From: JABDQZ01 sp963801985
GTDB taxonomy: Bacteria; Pseudomonadota; Gammaproteobacteria; Chromatiales; Chromatiaceae
Length of the DNA: 64,000 bases
NCBI GenBank assembly: GCA_963801985.1
Contig: CAWDGV010000015.1
Location: 1 to 64,000 of the forward strand
Direction of reading: 5' to 3'
The translations under genes and the position numbers were made by a program. Shown here piece by piece: positions 10,525-18,997 of the stretch; positions within the stretch are counted from its first letter, which is position 1; every line of letters begins with the position of its first letter. The notes beneath the pieces are model-generated. The model ran no database searches. It worked only from the letters and a program-made list of their open reading frames with translations, and had not been told where the DNA came from.

Positions 10525-11040
10525 CTACTCGTGATCAATAAACAGCAGTTTGCTCGTATCAAACCCGGCTGCTGCCGCTTTTTCCAGCAGCTTGTTCCTG
10601 GTGGTTTCATCCAATTTCGGCTCCCTGGCTAAAATCCACAGGTACGATTTATCAGGACCGCTGACGAGTGAATAGCGATAGTTTTCGTGATCAAGTGCAA
10701 AAACAATATAGGAACCATAAAAGGGTCCAAAGAAAGAGACTTTCAGGTAACCCTGGTCAGCACTGTTGACAAAATATGCTTTGCCTTCAGCTTCCTGCCA
10801 GGCCTTGTCTGCTTCTGAATAACCGCGGTTCAATACCCTGACGCCGCCATCATCGCGCATACTGTATTCCGCAGTTACCCGGCTCAGTCCCCGTTCAAAG
10901 GAATGGTCCAGCCTGGCAATCTCGTACCACTTGCCAAGGTATTTCTCCAATTTGAAGTTATCAACGGGCTGAACATTTTCCGGAATCCCGACACAGCCGG
11001 TTAAGAATAAAACCAGCAGCAAAGATATTTTTTTCATCAT
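10525..11040 (-). CDS. blc: Outer-membrane lipocalin lipoprotein
   Basis: A 171-residue lipocalin. Starting at ATG 11040 (preceded by AGGTGGA) it has a lipoprotein signal with lipobox LTGC, then the lipocalin motif GKWYEIARLDHSFERG and the later segment SYLWILAREPKL typical of bacterial Blc proteins. These bind lysophospholipids or fatty acids and work in membrane repair at the outer membrane. An in-frame upstream start would add 10 residues before the signal peptide and is unlikely. It ends 19 bases from the convergent transporter gene. Confidence 0.9.
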   Translation of the reverse strand: MMKKISLLLVLFLTGCVGIPENVQPVDNFKLEKYLGKWYEIARLDHSFERGLSRVTAEYSMRDDGGVRVLNRGYSEADKAWQEAEGKAYFVNSADQGYLKVSFFGPFYGSYIVFALDHENYRYSLVSGPDKSYLWILAREPKLDETTRNKLLEKAAAAGFDTSKLLFIDHE

Positions 11041-11165
11041 TGTTTTCCACCTGGACCATCGCCAATTCATTAAACCATATCAACGACCTGTGTAGCGGAA
11101 CAGGTCAATGGAAACATTAAGCCACATTGGCATAATTCAGGTCTTGCAGTTAATCTGGAAAACCA

Positions 11166-11522
11166 ATGCATAAATTATCACAGCAACAAATTCTGGAACG
11201 GCTGAATCAACTGAATTCAGCAACAAAGCTTGCATGGGTCTTTGCTGAAGATCGCCTTCAAAAAACCTTCGAATTCCGGGATTTCAAGATAGCATTTAAC
11301 TTCATGGAACAGAGTTGCGTTGAAGCTGAAAAACTCAATCATCATCCCGATTGGTGCAACAGCTATAATAAAATTTCAATTGAATTAATGACTCATTCTG
11401 CAGGCGGACTGACCGAGCTGGATTTCAGGCTGGCTGAAGCCATGGAAAAAATCTCAAGCGAAGATAAGCTAAAAACTGTTCAAACGCTTCAGGAAAATCC
11501 TTTCTGCCAAACCCCAGCCTGA
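11166..11522 (+). CDS. phhB: 4a-hydroxytetrahydrobiopterin dehydratase
   Basis: A 118-residue pterin-4a-carbinolamine dehydratase. The core motif EKLNHHPDWCNSYNKISIEL contains the paired His and the Trp that define the active site. The family recycles tetrahydropterin in aromatic amino-acid hydroxylation. No phenylalanine hydroxylase is present in the window, which is common. The last 98 bases overlap the convergent aminotransferase gene; the dehydratase fold itself ends near residue 100, so the overlapping tail is probably dispensable. Confidence 0.88.
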   Translation: MHKLSQQQILERLNQLNSATKLAWVFAEDRLQKTFEFRDFKIAFNFMEQSCVEAEKLNHHPDWCNSYNKISIELMTHSAGGLTELDFRLAEAMEKISSEDKLKTVQTLQENPFCQTPA

Positions 11523-12567
11523 AGTGAGCATGACCCTGTAAAAAACAATTGCCCGGCACCACCATGACTCCTGTTTCAGCTAGCAGCTGGTCGGCGAATT
11601 CCGTTGAACTTGCCTGTTCAAGCAACCGTGGATAGGCAATGCATCCAGCCTGCGGCTGGTGCCACTGGATCTTTCCTGAGATGCCGGCCATTTTTTGATT
11701 CAGCAAATCCAGGTTATGTTGAATGATTTGCCGGTTCTTTTGCTGGATAGCCTCTGCATGATTCAACGCAATGGTGGTCAGTAATTCATCAGCCCGGCCG
11801 TTACAGATTGACAGGAAATGCTTGATCTCCAACATACGCTTGAGCAGCACTTTATCCTGGCAGGCCAGCCAGCCCACCCTGACACCGCCAAGACCAAAAG
11901 CCTTGGACATCACGCCCAGGCTGATGCCTTTATCGTACATTGAGGCAACGGTTGGCAAGCGCTCTGCAGGCTTGTATTCCAGCCCCCGGAAAACCTCGTC
12001 TGAAAACAACCAGCAATCATTGTCCCTGCAACTTTCCAGCATGGCTTCAAGTTGCAGCTTGCTGAGCATCGCGCCGGTCGGGTTATGTGGAAAATTGATC
12101 ACAGCCAGTGAAGTGTCGGGCTTTATACTGTTTATCCATTGATCAACATCCAGCTGCCAGCCATCCGTTCCGGCCTGCATTTTGATTTTGCTGACCTGGG
12201 CACCAATTGCTTCCGGCACAATGGCCAGCGGTTCAAATACCGGTGTAATCACCTGTACCTTGTCTTCTGCTTTCAGCAGCGCATGAAAGGCAACGTATAT
12301 CGCCTCCAGGGCACCGGCAAAAACGATGATGTTATCGGCATTAAGACCTGGATATGATTCAGCTATCTTTGTGCGTAATGCTTCATCACCCTGGCTGGAT
12401 GAATAACCCAGGGTAAAGTCCTGCCATTGACTTAACTCATCCTCGTTGGCCAGTGACAGCAGTTCCTGCAGGGACATTGACTCCGGCGCTGATGCACCCA
12501 TGGGGTATTTCGTCCGTGGGCCAGCATTCATCTGGTAGTTGGCGAGCTTGTATTCAGGAAAATGCAT
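11425..12567 (-). CDS. Class I/II PLP-dependent aminotransferase; OvoB-type lyase candidate
   Basis: A 380-residue fold-type I PLP enzyme. Visible landmarks are FPHNPTG (about residues 159-165), the pyridine-ring Asp in FSDEVF (about 190), the Schiff-base lysine in MSKAFGLGGVRVGW (Lys222) and the C-terminal arginine in HFRLGFGR. By sequence it would be called an aminotransferase. It lies 189 bases downstream of ovoA on the same strand, and the second ovothiol enzyme OvoB is a PLP-dependent sulfoxide lyase of this fold, so I infer it may be OvoB. A CACCACAAAGG repeat element separates the two genes. A simple amino-acid transaminase is the alternative. Its 3' end overlaps phhB. Confidence 0.8.
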   Translation of the reverse strand: MHFPEYKLANYQMNAGPRTKYPMGASAPESMSLQELLSLANEDELSQWQDFTLGYSSSQGDEALRTKIAESYPGLNADNIIVFAGALEAIYVAFHALLKAEDKVQVITPVFEPLAIVPEAIGAQVSKIKMQAGTDGWQLDVDQWINSIKPDTSLAVINFPHNPTGAMLSKLQLEAMLESCRDNDCWLFSDEVFRGLEYKPAERLPTVASMYDKGISLGVMSKAFGLGGVRVGWLACQDKVLLKRMLEIKHFLSICNGRADELLTTIALNHAEAIQQKNRQIIQHNLDLLNQKMAGISGKIQWHQPQAGCIAYPRLLEQASSTEFADQLLAETGVMVVPGNCFLQGHAHFRLGFGRKDFPEAFEQFLAYLRLRFFPWLQPA

Positions 12568-12577
12568 TTTAATTCTT

Positions 12578-12741
12578 CACCACAAAGGACACGAAGGTCA
12601 CTAAGATTATTATTGAACACTTTTATATCGACTGGAGCGTCATTACGACTCAGGCGATAACTTATAATATTACTTTAATAGACTCCCGCTTTCGCGGGAG
12701 TGACGGATGAACCCTTTGTGTTCCTGGTGTCCTTTGTGGTG
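12578..12741. repeat. 164-bp element with CACCACAAAGGACAC terminal inverted repeats
   Basis: The left end CACCACAAAGGACAC (12578-12592) is repeated inverted, base for base, at the right end (12727-12741). Inside is a hairpin ACTCCCGC-TTTC-GCGGGAGT (12682-12701). The internal 17-base segment TTGAACACTTTTATATC (about 12613-12629) recurs in the copy at 61645-61811. It encodes nothing. It fills the whole gap between ovoA and the aminotransferase gene. Confidence 0.75.
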
Positions 12742-12756
12742 AATGTTTCCTATGAT

Positions 12757-14949
12757 CTATCGATCCTGAAATCCATCAATCAAGCGCCATACGGTTAGTT
12801 CAGACAAGGTATGTTGAAACTTGCGCCGGGTTTCACGAATCACGAAAGGCACATCACGCGGCTGCCCAACCAGCTCAAAATGCTCTCCCAGTACGGCTTT
12901 CAAACCATCCAGCGTCGTGTAGTTTTCACCGACTTTGTCCTTGAAGCCACCCAGCCATTCATCACGTTCAGTGAAATCTTCCAGCCAGGTATAGGGTGAT
13001 GCCAGGATCAATAAACCACCCTTGCGCATACGCTCATGCATCATCGAAAGAAACTTTTTAGGTGAATACAAACGATCGATCAGGTTGCCGGCAAATACCA
13101 GGTCATAGCCGTTAAATTTTTCGCTGAGGTTGCAGGCATCACCCTGCATAAAATGGCAACGTCCTGCAGTTTCATTCAACGCCATATCCCGCAACTGGAT
13201 TTCCCGGAAACTGACCAGTTCACCTTCATCCCTGATGGTATAACGCTTGATACCCGCCCGTTGCAGTTCAACTGCCGAAGCTATAAACCTGGCAGAGAAA
13301 TCCAGCGCATCCACATGACTGAAATACGTGGCCAGTTCGAATGAGCTGCGACCTACCGCACAGCCAATATCCAGTGCCCGGGTATTTGCTCCCCCGACAC
13401 CCGCTTTGCCTGCTTCCTCAATACAGATAGCAGCGCAGGCCCTGGCAAAGTTGGGCACACCAAAGTATTCGTCACCGTAATGAAATTCCAGGTACTGGGA
13501 GACCAGCTCATCGGTTTCGTATGGGTTACCTTCAATATCCAGGTCCGCATCGGACTCGATATAGCGAAAACCGGCATGCTGGAAAAAATGTCGTCTGAAA
13601 GCATAACGTGAATCTTTGATCGCATAATTACCGGTTGAAAAATAACAACCACCCTTGATCAGGTTATGCTTGCCGTCAAATGTCGGTGTTGAAAAATCAT
13701 CATAGACAGGATGAACCTGGAAACCCGGGAAACCATCAATCGGTGATTCGGTCCAATGCCAGACGTTGCCGATGACATCATAAAAGACTTCACCGCCCGG
13801 CATCACGGTTTTGAACCTGTTCACCGGGCAGGCAGAGGCCCAGTATTCCAGGTTGATATTGCCCGGTGCTTTTTCCCAGTCTGGCTGGTCAGTATCGATC
13901 GCATTACGCAGGCAATACCATTCAGCTTCCGTCGGCAGGCGTATCGGCTTACCGGTTTGTTCAGATTTCCAGTTACAGAATGCCTTGGCTTCCAGGTAGT
14001 TCACATCAACCGGCCAGTCCCAGGGCATATCAATAACGCGTGTCATGGTACGGTACTGGTAACTGTCGCCTGCCGGCACCCAGAATTCAGGATGCCTGGT
14101 ACGAGTAAATTGAACCCAGCTCCAGCCTTCCTCGGTCCAGTAAGACCCGGTTTCATATCCACCCTGTTGCATGAACTGAAGATATTCACCATTGGATACC
14201 AGCAACTGGCTGGCTTTAAAGTCTATAACCTCAACGTCTAAATCACCGTACTCATTATCCCAGCCATACAAACGGTCATCATGGGATTTCCCCAGGTGAA
14301 TTGTGACTCCAGCCACCGGCAACAGCGTGTTGACTGGAAACTCGCTGCTGGATTCATCACATTCATTAAACAACTCATCCGGTTGCACCAGTTCAATCGG
14401 CAGCTGGCGGATTAATACCGAAGTGGTTTCCAGGTGAATGCGTTCATGTTCAATACCCATCATCACAATCCACATGGGATCATCCCAGCCTATAGGTAAA
14501 GTCAGGGGAACCTGCATGATCAGGTCATCCACCAGCTTTCTGACCTTGTCGCGGTAAGCCTTGACCTGCTGTGGCGTTGGCCAGCTGTAGTTTGATTCGT
14601 CCAGGTCATCCCATGACATTTCATCAACACCGATAGCCAGCATGGATTCGAGTTCCGGATCAAGGCGTTGTGGAATCAGCTTGGCAACATGCAGTTTATT
14701 GACAAAAAATACCGCTGTATGGCCATAGTAGAAAATTAACGGGTGACGTAACGCTGTTGCCTTGGTGTAAAAGGCCTTGTCACCAGCCAGGCAGTCGAAA
14801 ATTCTTTCATACAAGCTAAAGGTCTTATGAAAGTAATCACGTATTTCCAGGCGCTTGGCCTCTGCATCATCCCCCGTAAGCAATACTGAGCGTGTGACCC
14901 TGAGATCCTCATCTGACGGGGAAATTATTTGCTTTGCTAGATTGTCCAT
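12757..14949 (-). CDS. ovoA: 5-histidylcysteine sulfoxide synthase / 4-mercaptohistidine N-methyltransferase
   Basis: A 730-residue three-domain protein with the OvoA layout. An N-terminal DinB-like domain has the candidate iron ligands His77 (YYGHTAV), His168 and His172 (IEHERIHLET). A formylglycine-generating-enzyme-type sulfoxide synthase domain follows at about residues 205-455, with RLPTEAEWYCLR and GNVWHWTES. The C-terminal SAM methyltransferase domain has ALDIGCAVGRSSFELA near residue 535. The enzyme joins cysteine to histidine carbon 5 with oxygen and later N-methylates 5-thiohistidine to ovothiol A, a redox thiol. EgtB lacks the C-terminal methyltransferase, so OvoA is preferred. It is transcribed divergently from metY, with 142 bases between them. 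Confidence 0.92.
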   Translation of the reverse strand: MDNLAKQIISPSDEDLRVTRSVLLTGDDAEAKRLEIRDYFHKTFSLYERIFDCLAGDKAFYTKATALRHPLIFYYGHTAVFFVNKLHVAKLIPQRLDPELESMLAIGVDEMSWDDLDESNYSWPTPQQVKAYRDKVRKLVDDLIMQVPLTLPIGWDDPMWIVMMGIEHERIHLETTSVLIRQLPIELVQPDELFNECDESSSEFPVNTLLPVAGVTIHLGKSHDDRLYGWDNEYGDLDVEVIDFKASQLLVSNGEYLQFMQQGGYETGSYWTEEGWSWVQFTRTRHPEFWVPAGDSYQYRTMTRVIDMPWDWPVDVNYLEAKAFCNWKSEQTGKPIRLPTEAEWYCLRNAIDTDQPDWEKAPGNINLEYWASACPVNRFKTVMPGGEVFYDVIGNVWHWTESPIDGFPGFQVHPVYDDFSTPTFDGKHNLIKGGCYFSTGNYAIKDSRYAFRRHFFQHAGFRYIESDADLDIEGNPYETDELVSQYLEFHYGDEYFGVPNFARACAAICIEEAGKAGVGGANTRALDIGCAVGRSSFELATYFSHVDALDFSARFIASAVELQRAGIKRYTIRDEGELVSFREIQLRDMALNETAGRCHFMQGDACNLSEKFNGYDLVFAGNLIDRLYSPKKFLSMMHERMRKGGLLILASPYTWLEDFTERDEWLGGFKDKVGENYTTLDGLKAVLGEHFELVGQPRDVPFVIRETRRKFQHTLSELTVWRLIDGFQDR

Positions 14950-15091
14950 TTGACTGTTTCTTTTAAATTCCGGTGAGTTGCCGTGTTAAGACCGATGCAA
15001 AGCCGCGCTTATTTCGCTTGCCAAGCCATCATTCAATGTTAAGGTTTATACCTAAAAAATATAACAAGACATTACCTAAAAAGGGGGCACG

Positions 15092-16366
15092 ATGAAACTC
15101 GAATCACTGGCATTACACCACGGCTACGAATCTGAACCTACGACCAAGGCAGCTGCCGTACCCATTTACCAGACCACATCCTACACCTTTGACGATACGC
15201 AGCATGGTGCCGACCTGTTCGACCTCAAGGTACCGGGCAATATCTATACCCGCATCATGAACCCGACCACAGCCGTTCTTGAACAGCGCCTGGCTGAAAT
15301 GGAAGGCGGTATCGGCGGGCTGGCAGTTGCCTCCGGAATGGCCGCGATCACCTATGCGATTCAATGTATCACACGTTCCGGGGATAATATCATTAGTACC
15401 AGCCAGCTTTATGGTGGTACCTACAACCTGTTTGCCCATACTTTTCCACAACAGGGCATTGATGTGCGCATGGCCTCTTTTGATGACTTTGCCGCTATGG
15501 AAGCAAAAATTGACGAAAAAACCCGCGCAATTTTCTGTGAATCCATCGGCAACCCGGCTGGCAATATCGTCAATCTGAAAAAACTCGCTGAAATAGCGCA
15601 CCGGCACGGCATCCCGCTGATTGTTGACAATACGGTTGCAACCCCCTACCTGTGCAAACCGTTTGAACTGGGTGCAGATATCGTCATCCATTCACTGACG
15701 AAATATATTGGCGGTCATGGTACAACCATCGGCGGCATTATCATCGATTCCGGCAAATTCGACTGGGCAGCCAACAAGGAGCGCTTCCCGATGCTCAACG
15801 AACCTGACCCCTCCTATCACGGCGTGGTTTATACCGAAGCACTGGGGCCGGCCGCCTATATTGGCCGTTGCCGTGTCGTGCCTTTGCGCAATACCGGCGC
15901 CGCCCTGTCGCCACATAGTGCATTTTTACTTTTGCAGGGACTGGAAACCCTGGGACTGCGCATGGAAAGACACTGCGAGAACGCCCTGAATGTTGCCAAA
16001 CATTTACAGGCTCATCCGAAAGTGAACTGGGTCAATTACGCTGGCCTGGATAACAGCCCGCATTACCAGACCTGCCAGGAAATAACCGGCGGACAGGCCT
16101 CGGGCATCCTGAGCTTTGGCATTGAAGGCGGTAAGGAAGCTGGTGCGCAGTTCATTGATGCATTACAGATGATCCTGCGCCTGGTGAATATTGGCGATGC
16201 CAAGTCTCTGGCCTGTCACCCGGCCACAACGACACATCGTCAGCTTGGCCCGGATGAACTTAAAGCCGCAGGTGTATCCGAAGACCTGGTCAGGATATCA
16301 GTTGGTATCGAACATATTGATGACATTATTGCGGATATCGACCAGGCGTTAAATGCAGTTGCCTGA
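15092..16366 (+). CDS. metY: O-acetylhomoserine sulfhydrylase
   Basis: A 424-residue PLP enzyme of the Cys/Met metabolism family. The Schiff-base lysine is Lys204 in HSLTKYIGGHG; ASGMAAITYAI, SQLYGGTYNLF and the C-terminal SLACHPATTTHRQL are all typical of O-acetylhomoserine aminocarboxypropyltransferase, which makes homocysteine from O-acetylhomoserine and sulfide. The 420-430 residue length separates it from the shorter MetB/MetZ. A strong AAGGGGG ribosome site lies 5 bases before ATG 15092. Its proximity to ovoA, which consumes cysteine, may be chance. It is followed by a GC hairpin. Confidence 0.92.
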   Translation: MKLESLALHHGYESEPTTKAAAVPIYQTTSYTFDDTQHGADLFDLKVPGNIYTRIMNPTTAVLEQRLAEMEGGIGGLAVASGMAAITYAIQCITRSGDNIISTSQLYGGTYNLFAHTFPQQGIDVRMASFDDFAAMEAKIDEKTRAIFCESIGNPAGNIVNLKKLAEIAHRHGIPLIVDNTVATPYLCKPFELGADIVIHSLTKYIGGHGTTIGGIIIDSGKFDWAANKERFPMLNEPDPSYHGVVYTEALGPAAYIGRCRVVPLRNTGAALSPHSAFLLLQGLETLGLRMERHCENALNVAKHLQAHPKVNWVNYAGLDNSPHYQTCQEITGGQASGILSFGIEGGKEAGAQFIDALQMILRLVNIGDAKSLACHPATTTHRQLGPDELKAAGVSEDLVRISVGIEHIDDIIADIDQALNAVA

Positions 16367-16405
16367 TCCTTTCCGTCTTTTCCTGCTTCAATCAGCAGTA
16401 ACGGC

Positions 16406-16431
16406 GTCATCCCGGCATCGGCCGGGGTGAC
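16406..16431. repeat. GTCATCCCGGC hairpin repeat
   Basis: GTCATCCCGGC - ATCG - GCCGGGGTGAC forms an 11-base-arm imperfect hairpin between the convergent metY and the 61-residue gene. It is the short form of the GTCATACCGGC family seen at 54.9-55.2, 61.7 and 62.6 kb, and could end transcription of both genes. Confidence 0.65.
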
Positions 16432-16433
16432 AC

Positions 16434-16619
16434 TTACTTTTCCCGGTAGCGCGCTATCAATGTTTCAGCCTGCTCGCCATAACGCCTGACCCACTGTTGC
16501 AGCACGCTGTCATTGATTTTACTGCCAGCCGCCAGCTGGCGCTCCAGGCGCTCCAACCCGTCAGATGAAATACGCTCATCCCGACTGACTCCCGGACGTG
16601 GTTTATTCTCTTCATGCAT
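16434..16619 (-). CDS. Small hypothetical protein, 61 residues
   Basis: A short, charged, soluble-looking product. The first third is Pro/Arg/Glu-rich, and the last two thirds read as two amphipathic helices (LERLERQLAAGSK, VLQQWVRRYGEQAETLIARYREK). There is no membrane segment. I recognise no family. The codon pattern looks like the neighbours and no better frame exists in this gap, which supports a real gene. The ribosome site is weak and two in-phase-like ATGs overlap at the start. Confidence 0.45.
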   Translation of the reverse strand: MHEENKPRPGVSRDERISSDGLERLERQLAAGSKINDSVLQQWVRRYGEQAETLIARYREK

Positions 16620-16724
16620 GCTACAAACCGCTTAACCTTGTATTCTTTATTGCCTTGATATGAGCAGGAATCTGAAATTTACGATAGATTTAATCACATC
16701 CTTGAATTTTATTAAGGGAAAAGC

Positions 16725-17756
16725 GTGAAACCATTGCAAAAAATCATCCAGAACAACTGCCACATTTCCGATGCAGAGTTTGCCGGGAATTACACGCTGT
16801 GTATTTATCTGCTGAAAATGCGTGAATTTTATCGCTGGGAACAGCAACTGCCGTTCGGCAAAAAAATAGCCAATGACGATTTCGGCCCCTGGCTGACACA
16901 ACGTGAAGCGCTATGGGATGACATTGAGCAGCAGGAATACAGCAGACTGGCTGTTAATGATGCCAGCTATTCACCTTTTGACACGGTGCAGATAAACGAG
17001 CAGCTCAATACTGAAGGCCTGGTATACAGTGGCGGCTATGGCAGCTATGGAAAACCCGTTTTTTTCCTCGCTGAACTCGACAGTAAAACAGTTTACGAGG
17101 ATTACACGCTATTCGTCGCAGGCCATGAACTGGCAAGAGATGTCACTGCTCCACCGGGAATGGCACAGGATAAAGCCGTGTTTATCCGTCGCGAATCGCT
17201 ACGGCGCTTCATCTGGGAAAAACTGGAAGAATCACACTGGCACCAGCAGGAAAATCCCCTGTCCCGTGCCCTGGGGTGTTATAACTTTGAAAGCCAGTTA
17301 CACGAGTCTCTCGACAAGATGACCGATATGGAAGTGGATACCGTGCTCTATCATGAAATTGGCGAGATCAGGGCCAGCCAGGTTCTCGGAGGTGACTGGG
17401 AGGAGATGCTCATTCAAATGCCCCGTTCACAATCTGAATTCATGGCGCGGGCAATCAAAGATCACCTGGCAGACGCCCTCTCAACATTACCCCGCCTGCT
17501 GGAAAACCGGGAACCGGCTCAATTACATTTTTACTTTGCCAACCTGAGTGGCATGCGGAAAGTACTGTTTCCCTCGCTCTACGATGCCTACAACCAGTGG
17601 ATTAGCAGTAACAGCCTGCAACCGATTAAACAGTTAATCAGCCAGTCAGAAGAACATTGGGCTAACCTGGCAAACAGCTTGCTGGAATTATTCGAACAAC
17701 ATCAGCAGAAAAGCTACCCGGAAATGGAAGTCCTGGTTAAAAACAGTTATTTATAA
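16725..17756 (+). CDS. Conserved hypothetical protein, Sfum_1244-like
   Basis: A 343-residue soluble protein opening with KPLQKIIQNNCHISDAEFAGNYTLCIYLLKMREFYRWE, which I recall as the signature opening of the Sfum_1244 family of uncharacterised proteins in proteobacteria. Other visible segments are LPFGKKI, GPWLTQREALWD, VDTVLYHEIGEIRA and LHFYFANLSGMRKVLFPSLYDAYNQW. No nucleotide-binding loop, metal-binding cysteine cluster or membrane segment is evident. The HEIGE string resembles a metalloprotease HExxE but I would not call it one. Single gene; AAGGGAAAAGC sits before a start reading ATG. Function unknown. Confidence 0.65.
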   Translation: MKPLQKIIQNNCHISDAEFAGNYTLCIYLLKMREFYRWEQQLPFGKKIANDDFGPWLTQREALWDDIEQQEYSRLAVNDASYSPFDTVQINEQLNTEGLVYSGGYGSYGKPVFFLAELDSKTVYEDYTLFVAGHELARDVTAPPGMAQDKAVFIRRESLRRFIWEKLEESHWHQQENPLSRALGCYNFESQLHESLDKMTDMEVDTVLYHEIGEIRASQVLGGDWEEMLIQMPRSQSEFMARAIKDHLADALSTLPRLLENREPAQLHFYFANLSGMRKVLFPSLYDAYNQWISSNSLQPIKQLISQSEEHWANLANSLLELFEQHQQKSYPEMEVLVKNSYL

Positions 17757-17814
17757 AGTGCAATCAGTCAATGGCAGGTTTTTAACAGGTAAAAATGACC
17801 GATACGAAGAACGC

Positions 17815-18132
17815 TTAATCTTCCTGCTGGATTACCCGGAAACGGGCCACCTTGTTCCAGTCAATTAGTCTGGCCCGACGCAAACGCAGTTTGTCATCCA
17901 GCGTTTCCATCAGCACCATATCATTTCGCATTACCGGCATATTGTCAGAACCATCATGTTCAATCCAGGTAATTTCACGGCGTGTATCAATATTACAGTG
18001 ATCATGATGCATATAGCCGCCTCGGTCATCATGAACAAAACCTGTTTCATCATCCAGACGGACGAAAAATGAATCATTTGTGATGGGTACGCCGCGCTCT
18101 ACACAGCGCCAGTCAACTTTACTCTTATCCAC
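17815..18132 (-). CDS. Hypothetical protein, 105 residues
   Basis: A small soluble protein rich in Asp, Arg and His (HDDRGGYMHHDHCNIDTRREITWIEHDG), with no signal peptide and no membrane helix. I recognise no family. The repeated basic/acidic pattern in the C-terminal half (LDDKLRLRRARLIDWNKVARFRV) suggests a folded beta-rich domain. It converges on the Sfum_1244-like gene, 58 bases apart. About 200 bases upstream (18133-18337) are AT-rich and hold nothing I can name apart from a presumed promoter. Confidence 0.5.
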   Translation of the reverse strand: MDKSKVDWRCVERGVPITNDSFFVRLDDETGFVHDDRGGYMHHDHCNIDTRREITWIEHDGSDNMPVMRNDMVLMETLDDKLRLRRARLIDWNKVARFRVIQQED

Positions 18133-18337
18133 TTGGCTTAAATTCTCAATTGATACAAATACTACTTATTTAATTCCTTGCAAGAAACAAACCAACAAAA
18201 TTAAGCGTTTGTTTTTAAAGACAAAGAATTAAAGGACTAAATCAAACTGTAAAGCTAACTGACAGCTACAAGATAGCAGTGGTTTTATAAAACTGTATCG
18301 ATTAAGTCAGGCAAACGTCCGCCTGGAACCGCCGGTA

Positions 18338-18769
18338 TTAAAGCTGTTTCTTCACCGCATCAATAGCCTGTTTGCCCTGTTTAAGCATCACAGCATTGAT
18401 TTTCTTTGCGACCAACCCATGATCGAGCGTTTGACCATTTTGCATGACCCGGTTGGGATAAGTTGAAAAAGCTGCAGATGGATCTGCAACCATAGTCGCA
18501 TTTTCTTCAACAGCCTCGTAAGCATAGAAACAGCTAAAACTGCCTTCGGTATCTCCGGAAAGGTATTTCAAACGTACTTCAAGATCTTCATAGCCTTTAA
18601 TCACGACATCTTCCGAAGCCCACTCCAACTGCCCGGGAGAGTCCAGGAATTCCTGTGTCAGGTCTTTGCATAAGGTCAGGCGCACATCTTCAGTAGAGCC
18701 TGAACAGGCTCCCAGTAATGCCGGTACCGCCAGAAAAAGTTTGGATAGAATGGATTTTAATAAACGCAT
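18338..18769 (-). CDS. Hypothetical lipoprotein
   Basis: A 143-residue protein with a lipoprotein signal peptide ending in lipobox LLGAC (Cys22), followed by a mature region of 120 residues with two further cysteines (TLCKDL, SFSCFYAY). These could form a disulfide. The product probably sits in the outer or inner membrane facing the periplasm. I do not recognise a family. Its stop lies 200 bases from the neighbouring 105-residue gene, and it starts about 70 bases past the terminator of the tRNA gene. Confidence 0.6.
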   Translation of the reverse strand: MRLLKSILSKLFLAVPALLGACSGSTEDVRLTLCKDLTQEFLDSPGQLEWASEDVVIKGYEDLEVRLKYLSGDTEGSFSCFYAYEAVEENATMVADPSAAFSTYPNRVMQNGQTLDHGLVAKKINAVMLKQGKQAIDAVKKQL

Positions 18770-18841
18770 CGGATGCTCCCTGAACAGAACCGGAAAAAAT
18801 TATTGTCTGCCCGATATTCTCACAGAGAGTGAGATAATAAA

Positions 18842-18872
18842 AAAGGCCTGCAACGCGACATTGCAGGCCTTT
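18842..18872 (-). terminator. Terminator after tRNA-Lys
   Basis: AAAGGCCTGCAA pairs perfectly with TTGCAGGCCTTT around a 7-base loop, 5 bases past the CCA end of the tRNA. On the minus strand it is followed by a U run (AAAAAA on the plus strand), so it ends the tRNA transcript. Confidence 0.85.
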
Positions 18873-18877
18873 AAATA

Positions 18878-18953
18878 TGGTGGGCCGTATAGGATTCGAA
18901 CCTATGACCAATGGATTAAAAATCCACTGCTCTACCGACTGAGCTAACGGCCC
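18878..18953 (-). tRNA. tRNA-Lys (anticodon UUU)
   Basis: On the minus strand the sequence begins GGGCCGTTAGCTCAGTCGG and ends in ACGGCCCA-CCA. The acceptor stem GGGCCGT/ACGGCCC, the D arm, the T arm AGGTTCGAATCCT and a 7-base anticodon loop TTTTTAA all fold. The anticodon is TTT. It closely resembles E. coli tRNA-Lys. The 3' CCA is encoded (18878-18880). It lies downstream of queC on the same strand but has its own promoter. Confidence 0.95.
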
Positions 18954-18969
18954 CAAAACGAATCGCGAG

Positions 18970-18997
18970 ATTATACATAAGAAAGCTGTTTATTCAA
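18970..18997 (-). promoter_or_regulatory. Sigma-70 promoter of tRNA-Lys
   Basis: On the minus strand TTGAAT, a 16-base spacer and a perfect TATAAT are followed by a GC-rich CTCGCG discriminator, as usual for stable-RNA promoters. The -10 box ends 17 bases before the mature tRNA. The -35 box overlaps the stop codon of queC. Confidence 0.75.

Noticed and set aside
15000..15091. Possible SAM or other riboswitch ahead of metY
   Set aside because: Only a direct repeat of ACCTAAAAA (about 15051 and 15075) is seen; no stem arrangement matching a known riboswitch.
16725..17756. Metalloprotease call from the HEIGE string in the Sfum_1244-like protein
   Set aside because: No third ligand motif, no signal peptide, and the rest of the protein does not resemble a protease family.
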